Below, piece by piece: positions 1 to 9,783 of a DNA stretch of 64,000 nt. The position numbers and the translations under genes are program-made. Within the stretch, counting starts at the first letter, position 1. Each line of letters starts with the position of its first letter. The stretch covers positions 1 to 64,000 of the forward strand of contig SHXT01000006.1 in assembly GCA_009693175.1 (NCBI GenBank), in the 5' to 3' direction. The notes beneath the pieces were generated by a model. It worked only from the letters and a program-made list of their open reading frames with translations. It made no database searches and was not told the origin of the DNA. Source of the DNA: Candidatus Methylopumilus sp. Lineage in GTDB: Bacteria; Pseudomonadota; Gammaproteobacteria; Burkholderiales; Methylophilaceae.

Positions 1-30
1 ACATCAATTTTTTAACTTTATATTTAGTAG

Positions 31-53
31 ACAAATATTCAAAAAATATTTGT
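31..53. promoter_or_regulatory. Perfect 9-bp inverted repeat upstream of tkt
   Basis: ACAAATATT, a 5-nt spacer, then AATATTTGT. It lies about 27 nt before the transketolase start and has no T-run, so it does not look like a terminator. It could be an operator or a 5'-UTR hairpin for the carbon-metabolism genes. The function is inferred only from its position, and AT-rich sequence makes chance repeats common. Confidence 0.3.
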
Positions 54-79
54 AATACTGTCAATTTCGGGAGGCAATA

Positions 80-2071
80 ATGGCAACACGTCAAGATTTA
101 GCTAACGCGATTCGTGCGTTATCAATGGATGCAGTTCAAAAAGCAAATTCAGGACACCCAGGTGCGCCTATGGGTATGGCTGAAATTGCAGAGGTTTTAT
201 GGAATCATCATTTACAACATAACCCTAAAAATCCAAACTGGGCTAATCGTGACCGCTTTATTCTTTCGAATGGTCATGGATCTATGTTGATTTATTCACT
301 TCTCCATCTCACTGGCTATGATTTACCGATGGATGAAATCAAGACATTCCGTCAGCTTCATTCTAAATGTGCAGGCCACCCCGAATATAGTTATGCACCA
401 GGTGTTGAAACAACTACAGGACCTTTAGGTCAAGGTATTAGTAACGCAGTAGGTTTTGCTATGGCAGAAAAATTACTCGCAAATCAATTTAATAAACCAA
501 ATCATAAAATTGTAGATCACCACACTTACGTATTTTTAGGTGACGGTTGTATGATGGAAGGCGTTTCTCATGAAGCTTGTGCACTTGCAGGTACATGGGG
601 CCTTGGTAATCTGATTGCGTTTTGGGATGATAACGGTATTTCTATTGATGGTCATATTGAAGGTTGGTATACAGACGACACAGCGAAACGTTTTGAGTCT
701 TACGGTTGGCATGTGATTCCGAATGTCGATGGCCATGATTTTGAAGCAGTTAATAAAGCGGTTGAAGCAGCTAAGAAAGTGACAGATAAACCATCTTTAA
801 TTTGTTGTAAAACAATTATCGGTAAAGGCTCGCCAAACAAATCTGGATCGCATGATTGTCATGGATCAGCTTTAGGTGATGCTGAAGTTGCTGCAACAAG
901 AGAAGCGATTGGTTGGAAGCACGATCCTTTTGTAATTCCTGAAGATATTTATGCAGGATGGAGCGCAAAAGATAAAGGCGCTAAAGCTGAAGTGGATTGG
1001 AATGAGAAGTTTGCAGCTTACGAAAAAGAATTCCCAGATTTAGCAGCTGAATTTAAACGTCGCATGAAAGGTGATCTTCCAAAAAATTGGAAAGCATTTA
1101 CTGACGCTATGATTAAATCAGCAAACGAAAAAAGCGAAGTGTTGGCTACACGCAAAGCTTCACAAAATGCGATTGCAGCACTAGCATCCATCTTACCTGA
1201 GTTCGTGGGTGGTTCAGCGGACTTAACAGGATCTAACTTAACAAGCTGCTCTAGCTTCCAACACGTGAGTGGAAAAACACCAGGTAATTATATTTCTTAT
1301 GGTGTGCGCGAATTTGGTATGGCAGCTATTATGAATGGTATGGCTCTCCATGGAGGTGTGCTTCCTTTCGGTGGAACTTTCCATATGTTCACTGATTACA
1401 TGAGAAACGGTATGAGAATGGCAGCGCTCATGAAACAAAGGGTGATTTACGTACTAACACATGATTCGATTGGTCAAGGTGAAGATGGTCCAACTCATCA
1501 ACCGATAGAAACAACTTCGGGCCTTCGCTATATTCCTAGAATGGATGTATGGAGACCAGCAGATTCAACTGAAACTGCTGTGGCTTGGGTATGTGCAGTT
1601 GAAAGCGCCCACAATCCAACAAGCTTAGTATTAAGCCGACAAAATACTTCATTTACAAAAAGAACCGATGCGCAAATTGATTTAATTCGCAAAGGTGGAT
1701 ATGTGTTAATAGAAGCAGAAGGTGGCAAGGCAGATGTGATTTTGATTGCAACTGGATCCGAAATTGATCTTGCATTGAAATCACAAGTAGCGTTAAAAGA
1801 ACAAAATATTAAAGCACGTATAGTGTCTATGCCATCAACTAATGTATTTGACCGACAAGATCAAGCATATAAAGATAGCGTATTAACTAAGGGCGTAAAA
1901 CGCGTATCAATTGAAGCTGGCGTCACTGATTTCTGGAGAAAGTACATTGGTTTAGATGGCGCTGCTGTAGGGATTGATACATTTGGTGAATCGGCACCAG
2001 GTGGTGCATTATTTAAACATTTTGGGTTTACAGTAGAAAATGTTGTCTCAACTGTTAAATCAATTCTGTAA
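80..2071 (+). CDS. tkt: Transketolase
   Basis: This is a thiamine-diphosphate enzyme that moves two-carbon units between ketose and aldose phosphates in the pentose phosphate (or ribulose monophosphate) rearrangements. The 663 residues match the usual full length. Visible motifs are [11 protein letters not shown] near residue 24, the ThDP/metal motif GDGCMMEG near 154, and [15 protein letters not shown] near 463, which contains the catalytic glutamate and substrate-binding histidines of the family. The start is supported by GGGAGG six bases upstream of the ATG. It heads a carbon-metabolism cluster with gap and pgk, but a hairpin with a T-run separates it from gap. Confidence 0.97.
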   Translation: MATRQDLANAIRALSMDAVQKANSGHPGAPMGMAEIAEVLWNHHLQHNPKNPNWANRDRFILSNGHGSMLIYSLLHLTGYDLPMDEIKTFRQLHSKCAGHPEYSYAPGVETTTGPLGQGISNAVGFAMAEKLLANQFNKPNHKIVDHHTYVFLGDGCMMEGVSHEACALAGTWGLGNLIAFWDDNGISIDGHIEGWYTDDTAKRFESYGWHVIPNVDGHDFEAVNKAVEAAKKVTDKPSLICCKTIIGKGSPNKSGSHDCHGSALGDAEVAATREAIGWKHDPFVIPEDIYAGWSAKDKGAKAEVDWNEKFAAYEKEFPDLAAEFKRRMKGDLPKNWKAFTDAMIKSANEKSEVLATRKASQNAIAALASILPEFVGGSADLTGSNLTSCSSFQHVSGKTPGNYISYGVREFGMAAIMNGMALHGGVLPFGGTFHMFTDYMRNGMRMAALMKQRVIYVLTHDSIGQGEDGPTHQPIETTSGLRYIPRMDVWRPADSTETAVAWVCAVESAHNPTSLVLSRQNTSFTKRTDAQIDLIRKGGYVLIEAEGGKADVILIATGSEIDLALKSQVALKEQNIKARIVSMPSTNVFDRQDQAYKDSVLTKGVKRVSIEAGVTDFWRKYIGLDGAAVGIDTFGESAPGGALFKHFGFTVENVVSTVKSIL

Positions 2072-2088
2072 TCATTATTGAGTAAGTC

Positions 2089-2126
2089 AAATAAGGCATC
2101 TCAAGTTTGAGATGCCTTATTTTTTA
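2089..2126 (+). terminator. Hairpin plus T-run between tkt and gap
   Basis: AATAAGGCATCTCA pairs with TGAGATGCCTTATT around a short loop and is followed by Ts, which is the form of an intrinsic terminator. It ends only about 15 bases before the gap start codon, leaving no room for a gap promoter between them. It may therefore be a leaky terminator or an RNA-processing and stabilising hairpin inside one operon. Confidence 0.8.
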
Positions 2127-2140
2127 TTAAGGAAATGTCT

Positions 2141-3160
2141 ATGGCAATTAAGATAGCAATCACAGGATTTGGAAGAATTGGCCGTTTAATATTAAGGGCG
2201 ATTTATGAAACAAATCGTCATGATATTAAAGTTGTTGCGATTAATTCGAGTCGTGGCGATTCAGTCTCTAATGCTCATTTACTTAAATATGATAGTGCGC
2301 ACGGAAAATTTAATGCAGATATTAAAACTAACGATCATGAAATTATCGTGAATGGTGACGTTATTAAATTTTATAGCACAAGAAATCCAGAAGAATTACC
2401 TTGGGGCAATTTAAATGTGGATGTGGTAATGGAATCTACAGGCACCTTTACAAGTAAAGAGCAGTCAATGATACACGTTAAACAAGGTGCAAAAAAAGTC
2501 ATTATTTCAGCGCCCGGCGGTAAGGATGTTGATGCAACTATAGTTTATGGTGTTAACCATCAAATTTTAAAATCTTCAGATAAAATAATTTCAAATGCTT
2601 CCTGCACAACAAATGCACTGGCTCCTATTGTTAAACCCTTGCATGATAAATTAGGTATTGTAAGTGGCCTAATGACAACTATTCATTCATATACAAATGA
2701 TCAATATTTGAGTGATCATTATCATAAAGACTCAAGAAGAGCGCGATCAGCAACTGCTTCTATGATACCTACTAAAACTGGAGCAGCAGAAGCTATTGGT
2801 TTAGTAATACCTGATCTTAAGGGTAAGCTTGATGGAATTGCTATTAGAGTTCCAACGCTTAATGTTTCATTAATTGATCTTACATTTATACCAGAGAAAG
2901 CAACCTCAAAAGAAGAAGTGAATCGTATTATTAAAGAAGCTGCGAGCTCAGGAAATTTAAAAGACATATTAATTTACAATGAAGAGTCTTTAGTCTCTAT
3001 TGATTTTAATCATACCGAAGCATCTTCATTTTTTGATGCCAATTTAACCAAAGTAAGTGAAGATGGATTACTAGTTAAAGTATTTGGCTGGTATGACAAT
3101 GAGTGGGGATTTAGCTGTCGCATGATTGACACAGCCTTGGCGCTTATGTCAGCCAAATAA
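2141..3160 (+). CDS. gap: Glyceraldehyde-3-phosphate dehydrogenase, type I
   Basis: The enzyme oxidises glyceraldehyde 3-phosphate to 1,3-bisphosphoglycerate with NAD(P)+. The N-terminal Rossmann motif [12 protein letters not shown] and the active-site motif [12 protein letters not shown] (nucleophilic Cys near residue 153) are present, as is the C-terminal [12 protein letters not shown] motif. The ORF track starts two codons earlier. I prefer the second ATG because AAGGA then sits seven bases upstream rather than one, which gives 339 residues. pgk follows after about 10 bases, so the two are clearly cotranscribed. Confidence 0.96.
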   Translation: MAIKIAITGFGRIGRLILRAIYETNRHDIKVVAINSSRGDSVSNAHLLKYDSAHGKFNADIKTNDHEIIVNGDVIKFYSTRNPEELPWGNLNVDVVMESTGTFTSKEQSMIHVKQGAKKVIISAPGGKDVDATIVYGVNHQILKSSDKIISNASCTTNALAPIVKPLHDKLGIVSGLMTTIHSYTNDQYLSDHYHKDSRRARSATASMIPTKTGAAEAIGLVIPDLKGKLDGIAIRVPTLNVSLIDLTFIPEKATSKEEVNRIIKEAASSGNLKDILIYNEESLVSIDFNHTEASSFFDANLTKVSEDGLLVKVFGWYDNEWGFSCRMIDTALALMSAK

Positions 3161-3170
3161 TATTTGATTA

Positions 3171-4346
3171 ATGAATATTAAAAGATTAGTCGATTTAAAT
3201 CTTAAAGATAGAAGAGTTTTTATTCGCTCTGACTTGAATGTACCCATTCAAGATGGAAAAATTACATCCCCTAAAAGAATTTTAGCTTCTATACCTACGA
3301 TTAAATTTGCACTTCAACAAGGTGCGAGCGTGATGGTGACATCTCATCTAGGGAGACCTGAGGAAGGAAAGTTTAGTAGTGAAGATTCCTTAAAGCCTGT
3401 TGTTGAATTCTTAAAAAATTATCTTGATTATCCTGTGAAATTTATCTCTAACTGGGTAAATAAACCTTTTAATGTGACGCCAGGTCAATTAACAGTTTTA
3501 GAAAATTGTAGATTTAATATTGGTGAAAAACATAATGATGAAGTATTAGCAAAAAAATATGCTTCACTCACAGATATTTTTGTGATGGACGCTTTCGGAA
3601 CGGCACATCGTAAAGAAGCCTCTACTTATGGTATTGCTCAATATGCCGACATTGCATGTGCAGGTATTTTATTTGTAGCTGAATTAGAAGCGCTTGAAAA
3701 AGCACTATTCGAACCTTCAAGGCCTATGATTGCTATTGTAGGTGGCAGTAAAGTTTCTAGTAAATTAATTATTTTAGATACATTATCTGAGAAGGTAGAT
3801 CAGCTTATTGTAGGTGGAGGTATTGCGAATACATTTATCAAGGCTATGGGTTTCGATATAGGTAGTTCCATGTATGAAGAAGATCTAGTGCCTGCAGCTA
3901 AAAAAATTATTGATAAGTTAGTAAAACGTAGCGCTTCATTACCTGTCATTTCAGATGTTGTGTGTGGTAAAAAATTAGATGCAAATGAAAGTGCTATTAA
4001 AAAAAATATTAAAGATATTAACAAAGATGACATGATTTTTGATCTAGGCGAAGATTCAGTTAATGAGATTGTTAAATGTATTCAAAAAGCTAAAACAATT
4101 ATTTGGAATGGGCCTATTGGTGTATTTGAATTTGCTCAGTTTTCAAAAGGCACTGAGACAATGACGCATGCGATTGCGAGTTCAGATGCATTTTCATTGG
4201 CAGGCGGAGGTGATACTGTTGCTGCAATAGAAAAATTTAATGTCGCAAATGATATCTCATATATCTCAACTGCAGGAGGTGCTTTTTTAGAGTTTGCTGA
4301 AGGTAAAAAACTCCCTGCAATTGAAATTCTAGAAAAAAGATTTTAA
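3171..4346 (+). CDS. pgk: Phosphoglycerate kinase
   Basis: The enzyme transfers phosphate from 1,3-bisphosphoglycerate to ADP in lower glycolysis. Diagnostic motifs are RSDLNVP near residue 19, the substrate-site SHLGRPEEGKF near 58, GGSKVSSKL near 190, and the nucleotide-binding GGGDTVAAIEKF near 345. The length of 391 residues is normal. It lies between gap and purC, and its TAA stop is directly followed by the purC ATG. In many betaproteobacteria pyk and fba follow pgk; neither is present here. Confidence 0.96.
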   Translation: MNIKRLVDLNLKDRRVFIRSDLNVPIQDGKITSPKRILASIPTIKFALQQGASVMVTSHLGRPEEGKFSSEDSLKPVVEFLKNYLDYPVKFISNWVNKPFNVTPGQLTVLENCRFNIGEKHNDEVLAKKYASLTDIFVMDAFGTAHRKEASTYGIAQYADIACAGILFVAELEALEKALFEPSRPMIAIVGGSKVSSKLIILDTLSEKVDQLIVGGGIANTFIKAMGFDIGSSMYEEDLVPAAKKIIDKLVKRSASLPVISDVVCGKKLDANESAIKKNIKDINKDDMIFDLGEDSVNEIVKCIQKAKTIIWNGPIGVFEFAQFSKGTETMTHAIASSDAFSLAGGGDTVAAIEKFNVANDISYISTAGGAFLEFAEGKKLPAIEILEKRF

Positions 4347-5246
4347 ATGGCTGAAGGTCAATTGACTGCAACATCAATCACAAGTCTTCCCTTGCTTCAC
4401 AAAGGTAAAGTCAGAGATATTTACGAAGTTGATAAGAAACATCTATTGATTGTGACGACAGATCGATTGTCTGCATTTGATGTGGTAATGAATGAACCTA
4501 TTTCTTTTAAAGGGTTTGTGCTTACTCAAATGGCAGATTTTTGGTTTAACAAACTTTCATTTATAGTACCTAATCATTTATCAGGTATAGCGCCTGAAAG
4601 TGTTGTAGCAGAAAATGAAGTGGCTCAAGTTAAACATCGTTCGATTGTGGTGCGTAAATTAAAGGCGCTTCCTATTGAGGCTATTGTGAGGGGTTATTTA
4701 TCAGGAAGCGGTTGGAAAGATTATCAAAATACACAAACTGTATGTGGCATAAAAATTCCATCCGGATTAAAGGAATCTTCAAGATTAGTTGAGCCTATAT
4801 TTACGCCCTCGAGCAAAGAAGAGGTTGGCCAACATGATCAAAATATTTCGTATGAAGAATGTGAAATGCGTGTAGGCAAAGATATTACATCTCGCATCAA
4901 AGAAATTAGTATTAAGTTATATCAAGAAGCAGCTTCTTTTGCGCTTACGAAAGGCATTATTATTGCGGACACTAAGTTCGAATTTGGTTTAGATGAGCAA
5001 AATAATTTAGTGCTTATTGATGAAATATTAACGCCAGATTCTTCACGTTTTTGGCCATTAGATCAGTATCAAGAAGGCACTTCCCAACCAAGTTTTGATA
5101 AACAATTTATAAGAGATTGGTTAGAGTCAACTGGATGGAACAAATCGCCCCCGCCTCCAAAACTCCCAGAAGACGTTATCCAAAAAACAAGCATAAGATA
5201 TATTGAAGCGTTTGAAAGAATTACTGACCTTTCTCTTAAAGATTAA
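4347..5246 (+). CDS. purC: Phosphoribosylaminoimidazole-succinocarboxamide synthase
   Basis: SAICAR synthase joins aspartate to CAIR with ATP in de novo purine synthesis. The N-terminal GKVRDIYEV (near residue 19), TTDRLSAFDVVM (near 36), VRGYLSGSGWKDYQ (near 114) and DEILTPDSSRFWP (near 225) are characteristic of the family. The 299-residue length fits the monomeric bacterial form with the longer C-terminus. The start codon abuts the pgk stop, implying translational coupling in a glycolysis-purine operon. The usual betaproteobacterial neighbours purE and purK are absent from the window. Confidence 0.95.
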   Translation: MAEGQLTATSITSLPLLHKGKVRDIYEVDKKHLLIVTTDRLSAFDVVMNEPISFKGFVLTQMADFWFNKLSFIVPNHLSGIAPESVVAENEVAQVKHRSIVVRKLKALPIEAIVRGYLSGSGWKDYQNTQTVCGIKIPSGLKESSRLVEPIFTPSSKEEVGQHDQNISYEECEMRVGKDITSRIKEISIKLYQEAASFALTKGIIIADTKFEFGLDEQNNLVLIDEILTPDSSRFWPLDQYQEGTSQPSFDKQFIRDWLESTGWNKSPPPPKLPEDVIQKTSIRYIEAFERITDLSLKD

Positions 5247-5257
5247 ACTAAATAGCA

Positions 5258-6355
5258 ATGAGTTTAAAAAATACACTTAAAGCTTTTTTCTTAAAAATAA
5301 TTGCTCGTAAAAAAAATACCCCATTTGACAATAAAAAATTAAAAAAAATTCTAATTTTTAGGTACGACCGAATAGGGGATATGATTGTGACAACCCCATT
5401 AATTAGCGCCTTAAAAAAAAGCTTTCCAAAGTCTAGAGTTATTATTTTAGCAAGTGAAGTAAATGCAGGAGTCTTAACTAAGAACCGGTATGTTGATAAA
5501 ATTCAAAAATATCCAAAAAATATTTTTTTAGCAATTTTATGCCTAACAAATCTAAGGAAAGAAAAAATAGATCTTCTGATCGATTTAAATCATAGTATTG
5601 TTTGGCGAGCTCTTCTTGAGATAAGGTTAATTAATCCGGTGTGGGCCATTTCTCCTCAAAAAGGCTCGAGATATGGAGTTAATGGGTCATCTTTAGGCTT
5701 ATATGATAAACAAGGTGATGCTGATGTTAATCAGCCGCTTTCTTTGGTTTATTTAAATCTTATAAATTTATTAAAGCCTAAATTACGTGATTTTAATAAT
5801 AACTATTATGTTCCATTAGATAAAAAACATTTAAAAAGAACATCAAGAATTCTAAATAGAAAAAATAAACCTTATATTTGTTTAAACTTTTTTGGAAGTA
5901 AAGAAGAGAGAAATTTAGATTTTAATAGTATAAATTTAATAGTAAAAACTATAAAAAATGAATGTTCTTCATGTACTATATTTTTAATTACATCCCCAAG
6001 TAACTATTTAGATAATATCAAAATTAAAAATTCCTTATTAAATCACAATCTTGTTGAGGTTTTGCCACCAGCAGCTTCTATTTTATATGTTGCATCATTA
6101 ATTAAGAGTATGGATTTATTAATTACACCTGATACATCGCTTGTACATTTTGCTTGTGCTTACAAGATACGTTTAATAGCTATTTATCCTCAAAATGAAT
6201 TTAATTATATGCATTGGCAGCCTATTGGATACAATAAATCTTTAGTTTTATTTTCTAAACATCCAAAAAGTCTCGAAGGATATTCCGAGAGAGATTTGTT
6301 AAAAAATATTATCTACATGCTTAAAAATTTAAATAAAAAAAGCGCCTATAAATAG
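5258..6355 (+). CDS. Glycosyltransferase family 9 (heptosyltransferase-like)
   Basis: This is probably a cytoplasmic transferase that adds ADP-heptose or a related sugar to the LPS core. Family signatures are the N-terminal RYDRIGDMIVTTPLI near residue 35 and the C-terminal nucleotide-sugar motif TPDTSLVHFA near 290. The central part is divergent, so the acceptor and donor cannot be named. The gene is visibly more A-rich, with long lysine and asparagine runs, than pgk or purC next to it, which suggests relaxed composition or transfer. It follows purC by 11 bases and ends inside a terminator hairpin. Confidence 0.8.
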   Translation: MSLKNTLKAFFLKIIARKKNTPFDNKKLKKILIFRYDRIGDMIVTTPLISALKKSFPKSRVIILASEVNAGVLTKNRYVDKIQKYPKNIFLAILCLTNLRKEKIDLLIDLNHSIVWRALLEIRLINPVWAISPQKGSRYGVNGSSLGLYDKQGDADVNQPLSLVYLNLINLLKPKLRDFNNNYYVPLDKKHLKRTSRILNRKNKPYICLNFFGSKEERNLDFNSINLIVKTIKNECSSCTIFLITSPSNYLDNIKIKNSLLNHNLVEVLPPAASILYVASLIKSMDLLITPDTSLVHFACAYKIRLIAIYPQNEFNYMHWQPIGYNKSLVLFSKHPKSLEGYSERDLLKNIIYMLKNLNKKSAYK

Positions 6356-6367
6356 GCGCTTTTTTAA
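6335..6367. terminator. Bidirectional terminator overlapping the glycosyltransferase stop
   Basis: AAAAAAGCGCCTA, loop TAAA, then TAGGCGCTTTTTT. The stem carries Ts after it on the plus strand and, read in reverse, Ts on the minus strand. It sits between two convergent genes and can therefore end both transcripts. The TAG stop of the glycosyltransferase is inside the stem. Confidence 0.85.
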
Positions 6368-6378
6368 AGCTTTAAAAA

Positions 6379-8403
6379 TTATAGAAGCGGCACAATAAGA
6401 AGGGCCACAATATTAATAATTTTAATGAGCGGATTAATAGCAGGTCCTGCTGTATCTTTATAAGGGTCGCCTACAGTATCTCCTGTGACAGCTGCTTTAT
6501 GAGCTTCTGAACCTTTACCGCCATGATTACCATCTTCAATATATTTTTTTGCATTATCCCAAGCACCACCACCTGTGCACATCGAGATAGCTACAAATAA
6601 ACCTGTCACAATAGTTCCCATGAGAAGACCGCCTAATGCTTTAGGACCTAAAGTTAAACCTACAACAATAGGCACCGCAACTGGAAGCAATGAAGGCACA
6701 ATCATTTCCTTAATAGCTGCTGATGTTAACATGTCAACAGCTCGTGCATAATCAGGTTTACCTTTGCCAGTCATAATACCTTTGATGGTTTTGAATTGAC
6801 GTCTCACTTCTTCAACCACTGCGCCTGCAGCTCTGCCTACAGCTTCCATAGCCATCGCAGCAAAAAGATATGGAATAAGGCCGCCGATAATTAGCCCAAT
6901 AATTACTAATGGATCACTTAAATCAAATGTGGTTGCAATACCTACAGATTCCAATTTATGTGTGTAGTCTGCAAAAAGTACAAGCGCTGCAAGACCGGCA
7001 GATCCAATTGCATAACCTTTAGTAACTGCTTTAGTTGTATTGCCGACTGCGTCTAGAGGGTCTGTTACATCACGGACACTCTTAGGTAATCCCGCCATCT
7101 CCGCAATACCACCTGCATTATCAGTAATCGGGCCATAAGCATCTAATGCTACAATAATACCAGCCATACTTAACATTGATGTGGCCGCAACAGCTACACC
7201 ATAAAGACCTGCAAGCTTATGAGATACAAAGATTGCAATACATACAGATATTACGGGTAAGGCTGTTGATTTCATTGAGATACCAATACCGGCAATGATA
7301 TTTGTTGCATGCCCTGTTTGAGAGGCACGAGCCACATGCCTTACTGGCTCATAATCAGTGCCTGTGTAATATTCTGTAATCCATACCAATGCTGCTGTTA
7401 ATACTAGCCCAACGATACATGCTTGAAATAAATCCATAGAAGAATAATTTACATTTTGAATTGAAACGCCCTCAGGAAATACAAAGTTTGTCACATAGTA
7501 GAAAGCTACCAGTGACAGTCCTCCAGCTACAATGAGTCCTTTATATAAAGCAGGCATTACATTTTTCATTTTAGGAGTGGCTCTTACAAAAAAACACCCC
7601 ACAATTGACGTCACAATAGAAACTGCACCTAATAGAAGTGGGTAAATAATACCGCTCGCACCATTGTCCGTGATCATAAGTCCACCAAGCACCATAGTTG
7701 CAATAAGTGTCACTGCATAAGTTTCGAATAAATCTGCTGCCATACCTGCACAGTCACCCACATTATCACCAACGTTATCTGCAATGACAGCTGGATTTCT
7801 TGGATCGTCTTCTGGAATACCTGCTTCGACTTTACCAACCAAATCTGCACCTACGTCGGCACCTTTGGTAAAAATACCACCACCTAAACGTGCAAAAATT
7901 GAAATAAGTGAAGAACCAAATGCAAGCCCAATAAGAGGATCTAAATTAGTTGCTTCAGTACCGCCCAGATACATGTAAAAACCAGTGACACCAAGAAGTC
8001 CAAGCCCTACAACTAATAGACCTGTAATAGCACCTCCCTTAAAAGCGACATCAAGCGCAGGGACTATCCCTTTTGTGGCGGCCTGTGCTGTTCTTACGTT
8101 GGCTCTGACAGAAACATTCATGCCGATAAATCCACATGCGCCTGAGAGAAGTGCGCCAATTACAAAGCCTAATGCAGTTTCTTTTGATATAAAGATACCA
8201 ATTAGAATTGTTAAAATGATGCCTACGATTGATATGGCTTTATATTGTCTTGCAAGATAGGCTTTCGCTCCTTGCTGAATTGCATGAGCAATATCTTGCA
8301 TTTTTGCATTACCTGCAGGTAGTTTAAATATCCAGGCACTCATCACTGCGCCATAAAGAATTGCTAATAGCGCTGCGATAATAATAAGGTTAAGTTCTGA
8401 CAT
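6379..8403 (-). CDS. hppA: K+-independent H+-translocating membrane pyrophosphatase
   Basis: This membrane enzyme couples PPi hydrolysis to proton export across the inner membrane. Diagnostic motifs are [11 protein letters not shown] and the Mg-PPi motif [17 protein letters not shown] near residue 208, plus many hydrophobic helices over 674 residues. The segment [10 protein letters not shown] near 458 has Lys where K+-dependent enzymes have Ala, and on established family rules this indicates the K+-independent H+ class. The start is supported by TTAGGAGA just upstream. It stands alone, with convergent and same-strand neighbours of unrelated function. Confidence 0.95.
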   Translation of the reverse strand: MSELNLIIIAALLAILYGAVMSAWIFKLPAGNAKMQDIAHAIQQGAKAYLARQYKAISIVGIILTILIGIFISKETALGFVIGALLSGACGFIGMNVSVRANVRTAQAATKGIVPALDVAFKGGAITGLLVVGLGLLGVTGFYMYLGGTEATNLDPLIGLAFGSSLISIFARLGGGIFTKGADVGADLVGKVEAGIPEDDPRNPAVIADNVGDNVGDCAGMAADLFETYAVTLIATMVLGGLMITDNGASGIIYPLLLGAVSIVTSIVGCFFVRATPKMKNVMPALYKGLIVAGGLSLVAFYYVTNFVFPEGVSIQNVNYSSMDLFQACIVGLVLTAALVWITEYYTGTDYEPVRHVARASQTGHATNIIAGIGISMKSTALPVISVCIAIFVSHKLAGLYGVAVAATSMLSMAGIIVALDAYGPITDNAGGIAEMAGLPKSVRDVTDPLDAVGNTTKAVTKGYAIGSAGLAALVLFADYTHKLESVGIATTFDLSDPLVIIGLIIGGLIPYLFAAMAMEAVGRAAGAVVEEVRRQFKTIKGIMTGKGKPDYARAVDMLTSAAIKEMIVPSLLPVAVPIVVGLTLGPKALGGLLMGTIVTGLFVAISMCTGGGAWDNAKKYIEDGNHGGKGSEAHKAAVTGDTVGDPYKDTAGPAINPLIKIINIVALLIVPLL

Positions 8404-8507
8404 ACATTCTCCTAAATTTTGGAAATCTTAAAAATAAAAAAACTTATGCAATAAACTATCACATTAAATAACTTTGTCACCATAAAACCACATATTTTAA
8501 TTGTAGA

Positions 8508-9314
8508 TTATCTTGTAAAAAGCATTGACAAGCCGATGAAAAATAATAGACAAGCAAATATTTTTTTTAATAATAAAACAGGAATTTGATGAATCCATTT
8601 TGTTGCCAATCTTACAAAAATGAGACTTGATGATGTGATAAGTAAAAGGCCAGGCAGATAAATATATCCTATACTGAGTTGTGGCAGGTTATTGATATGT
8701 GACCCATTTTTGATAAATCCAAATGAGGCACCTAAGCCTATAAATATACCTAGAGAGCTTGATAGTGCTACAGCAAGTCTTGGATTAATTTTATGGTAAA
8801 TAAAATAAGGAACGAACATCGTTCCACCTCCAATTCCGATAATGGTGGAAATAGAAGCAATGATAAATCCATAAAAGCTAGCAAAAATAAAAGTCGGCAA
8901 TCTAAGAACACTTTTTATTTTTTGCCCTTTAAAAATTTTATAAGCAGCAAGAAAGGTATAGATAATAAATGTATGTTTAATTAATACAATATTCAAATGG
9001 GGAATAATAAAAGCCATAACAGACGCCCCCAATAAAACACCGGGAATGTAATGTATCGCTATCGACCAATCCATATTATTTCTTTTTTTATGAAAGTAGC
9101 TTGACATGCCCGCTGTAAAAATAATAGATGCTAGTGAAGTGCCAATTGCCATTAACATTGCCTGATCAAAAGTGACTTCATGAAAATGAATTAAGGTAAA
9201 AGTTAGAAGAGGTACGATAATGAGACCACCACCAATTCCGAGAAGCCCAGATAAAATACCTATAAGACTTCCAGCGAGAGTAAGAATGATAATTTCAGTC
9301 AGTAGTATTTGCAT
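8508..9314 (-). CDS. TauE/SafE family permease (putative sulfite or sulfonate exporter)
   Basis: This is a polytopic inner-membrane protein of 268 residues with about eight hydrophobic segments. It shows the glycine-rich internal repeats typical of the TauE/SafE family: GILSGLLGIGGGLIIVPLL near residue 19 and STIIGIGGGTMFVPYF near 155. Family members are implicated in export of sulfite, sulfoacetate or other anions, but the substrate cannot be read from sequence. Its start overlaps the end of the upstream DciA-like gene by 20 bases, so the two are likely cotranscribed. Confidence 0.88.
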   Translation of the reverse strand: MQILLTEIIILTLAGSLIGILSGLLGIGGGLIIVPLLTFTLIHFHEVTFDQAMLMAIGTSLASIIFTAGMSSYFHKKRNNMDWSIAIHYIPGVLLGASVMAFIIPHLNIVLIKHTFIIYTFLAAYKIFKGQKIKSVLRLPTFIFASFYGFIIASISTIIGIGGGTMFVPYFIYHKINPRLAVALSSSLGIFIGLGASFGFIKNGSHINNLPQLSIGYIYLPGLLLITSSSLIFVRLATKWIHQIPVLLLKKIFACLLFFIGLSMLFTR

Positions 9315-9741
9315 GATGTTTGATAAGTTTAATGAGGCGATGTCTTAAAGGTGATTCTTCAAGGGTATTTAATAAGTTTTCGAAAGCAAGTTTAGCTTGA
9401 GAAGGGATGCTTTTAGCTCTAGGAGAAGCGACTTTCGAATTCTTAATAACCAATTTTATTTTTAAGGATTTAATTGGATTGACATACGGCATTTCTTTTT
9501 GAATCGCCTCATTTAAGTCATTAATAAGCGTGGACTCAATAAATTTTAATTTGCTCGCGGCACCGCTATTTTGAACGTAAATGGTTAAAACGTTATTTTC
9601 AATGCCACCGACATGAGATATAGGAGACAATTTGCCTGGTGCTTTTAATACCCATAGCCTTTGATAGCTAGAAATAGATCGATTTTTCTCTCTAATTAAA
9701 GAAAATACTTCATTTTCTAAAAGTTTATTCAAAGGCTTCAT
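9295..9741 (-). CDS. DUF721 / DciA-like protein
   Basis: This 148-residue protein resembles the DUF721 family. The family includes DciA, which helps load replicative helicase DnaB in many bacteria. Conserved-looking parts are the N-terminal helix before LWVLKAPGKLSPISHVGG and the following NNVLTIYVQNSGAASKLKF strand region. It is divergent from the M23 peptidase and secA, an arrangement common in betaproteobacteria. A role in replication is inferred from the family only. Confidence 0.7.
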   Translation of the reverse strand: MKPLNKLLENEVFSLIREKNRSISSYQRLWVLKAPGKLSPISHVGGIENNVLTIYVQNSGAASKLKFIESTLINDLNEAIQKEMPYVNPIKSLKIKLVIKNSKVASPRAKSIPSQAKLAFENLLNTLEESPLRHRLIKLIKHHANTTD

Positions 9742-9783
9742 AAGTTATAATTATGTATTATTTAAGCTAAATTTTAGAGCTCA

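Noticed and set aside
7985-8260. 91-residue plus-strand ORF opposite hppA
   Set aside because: Antisense of hydrophobic hppA helices, which commonly gives Pro/Ala/Thr-rich open frames.
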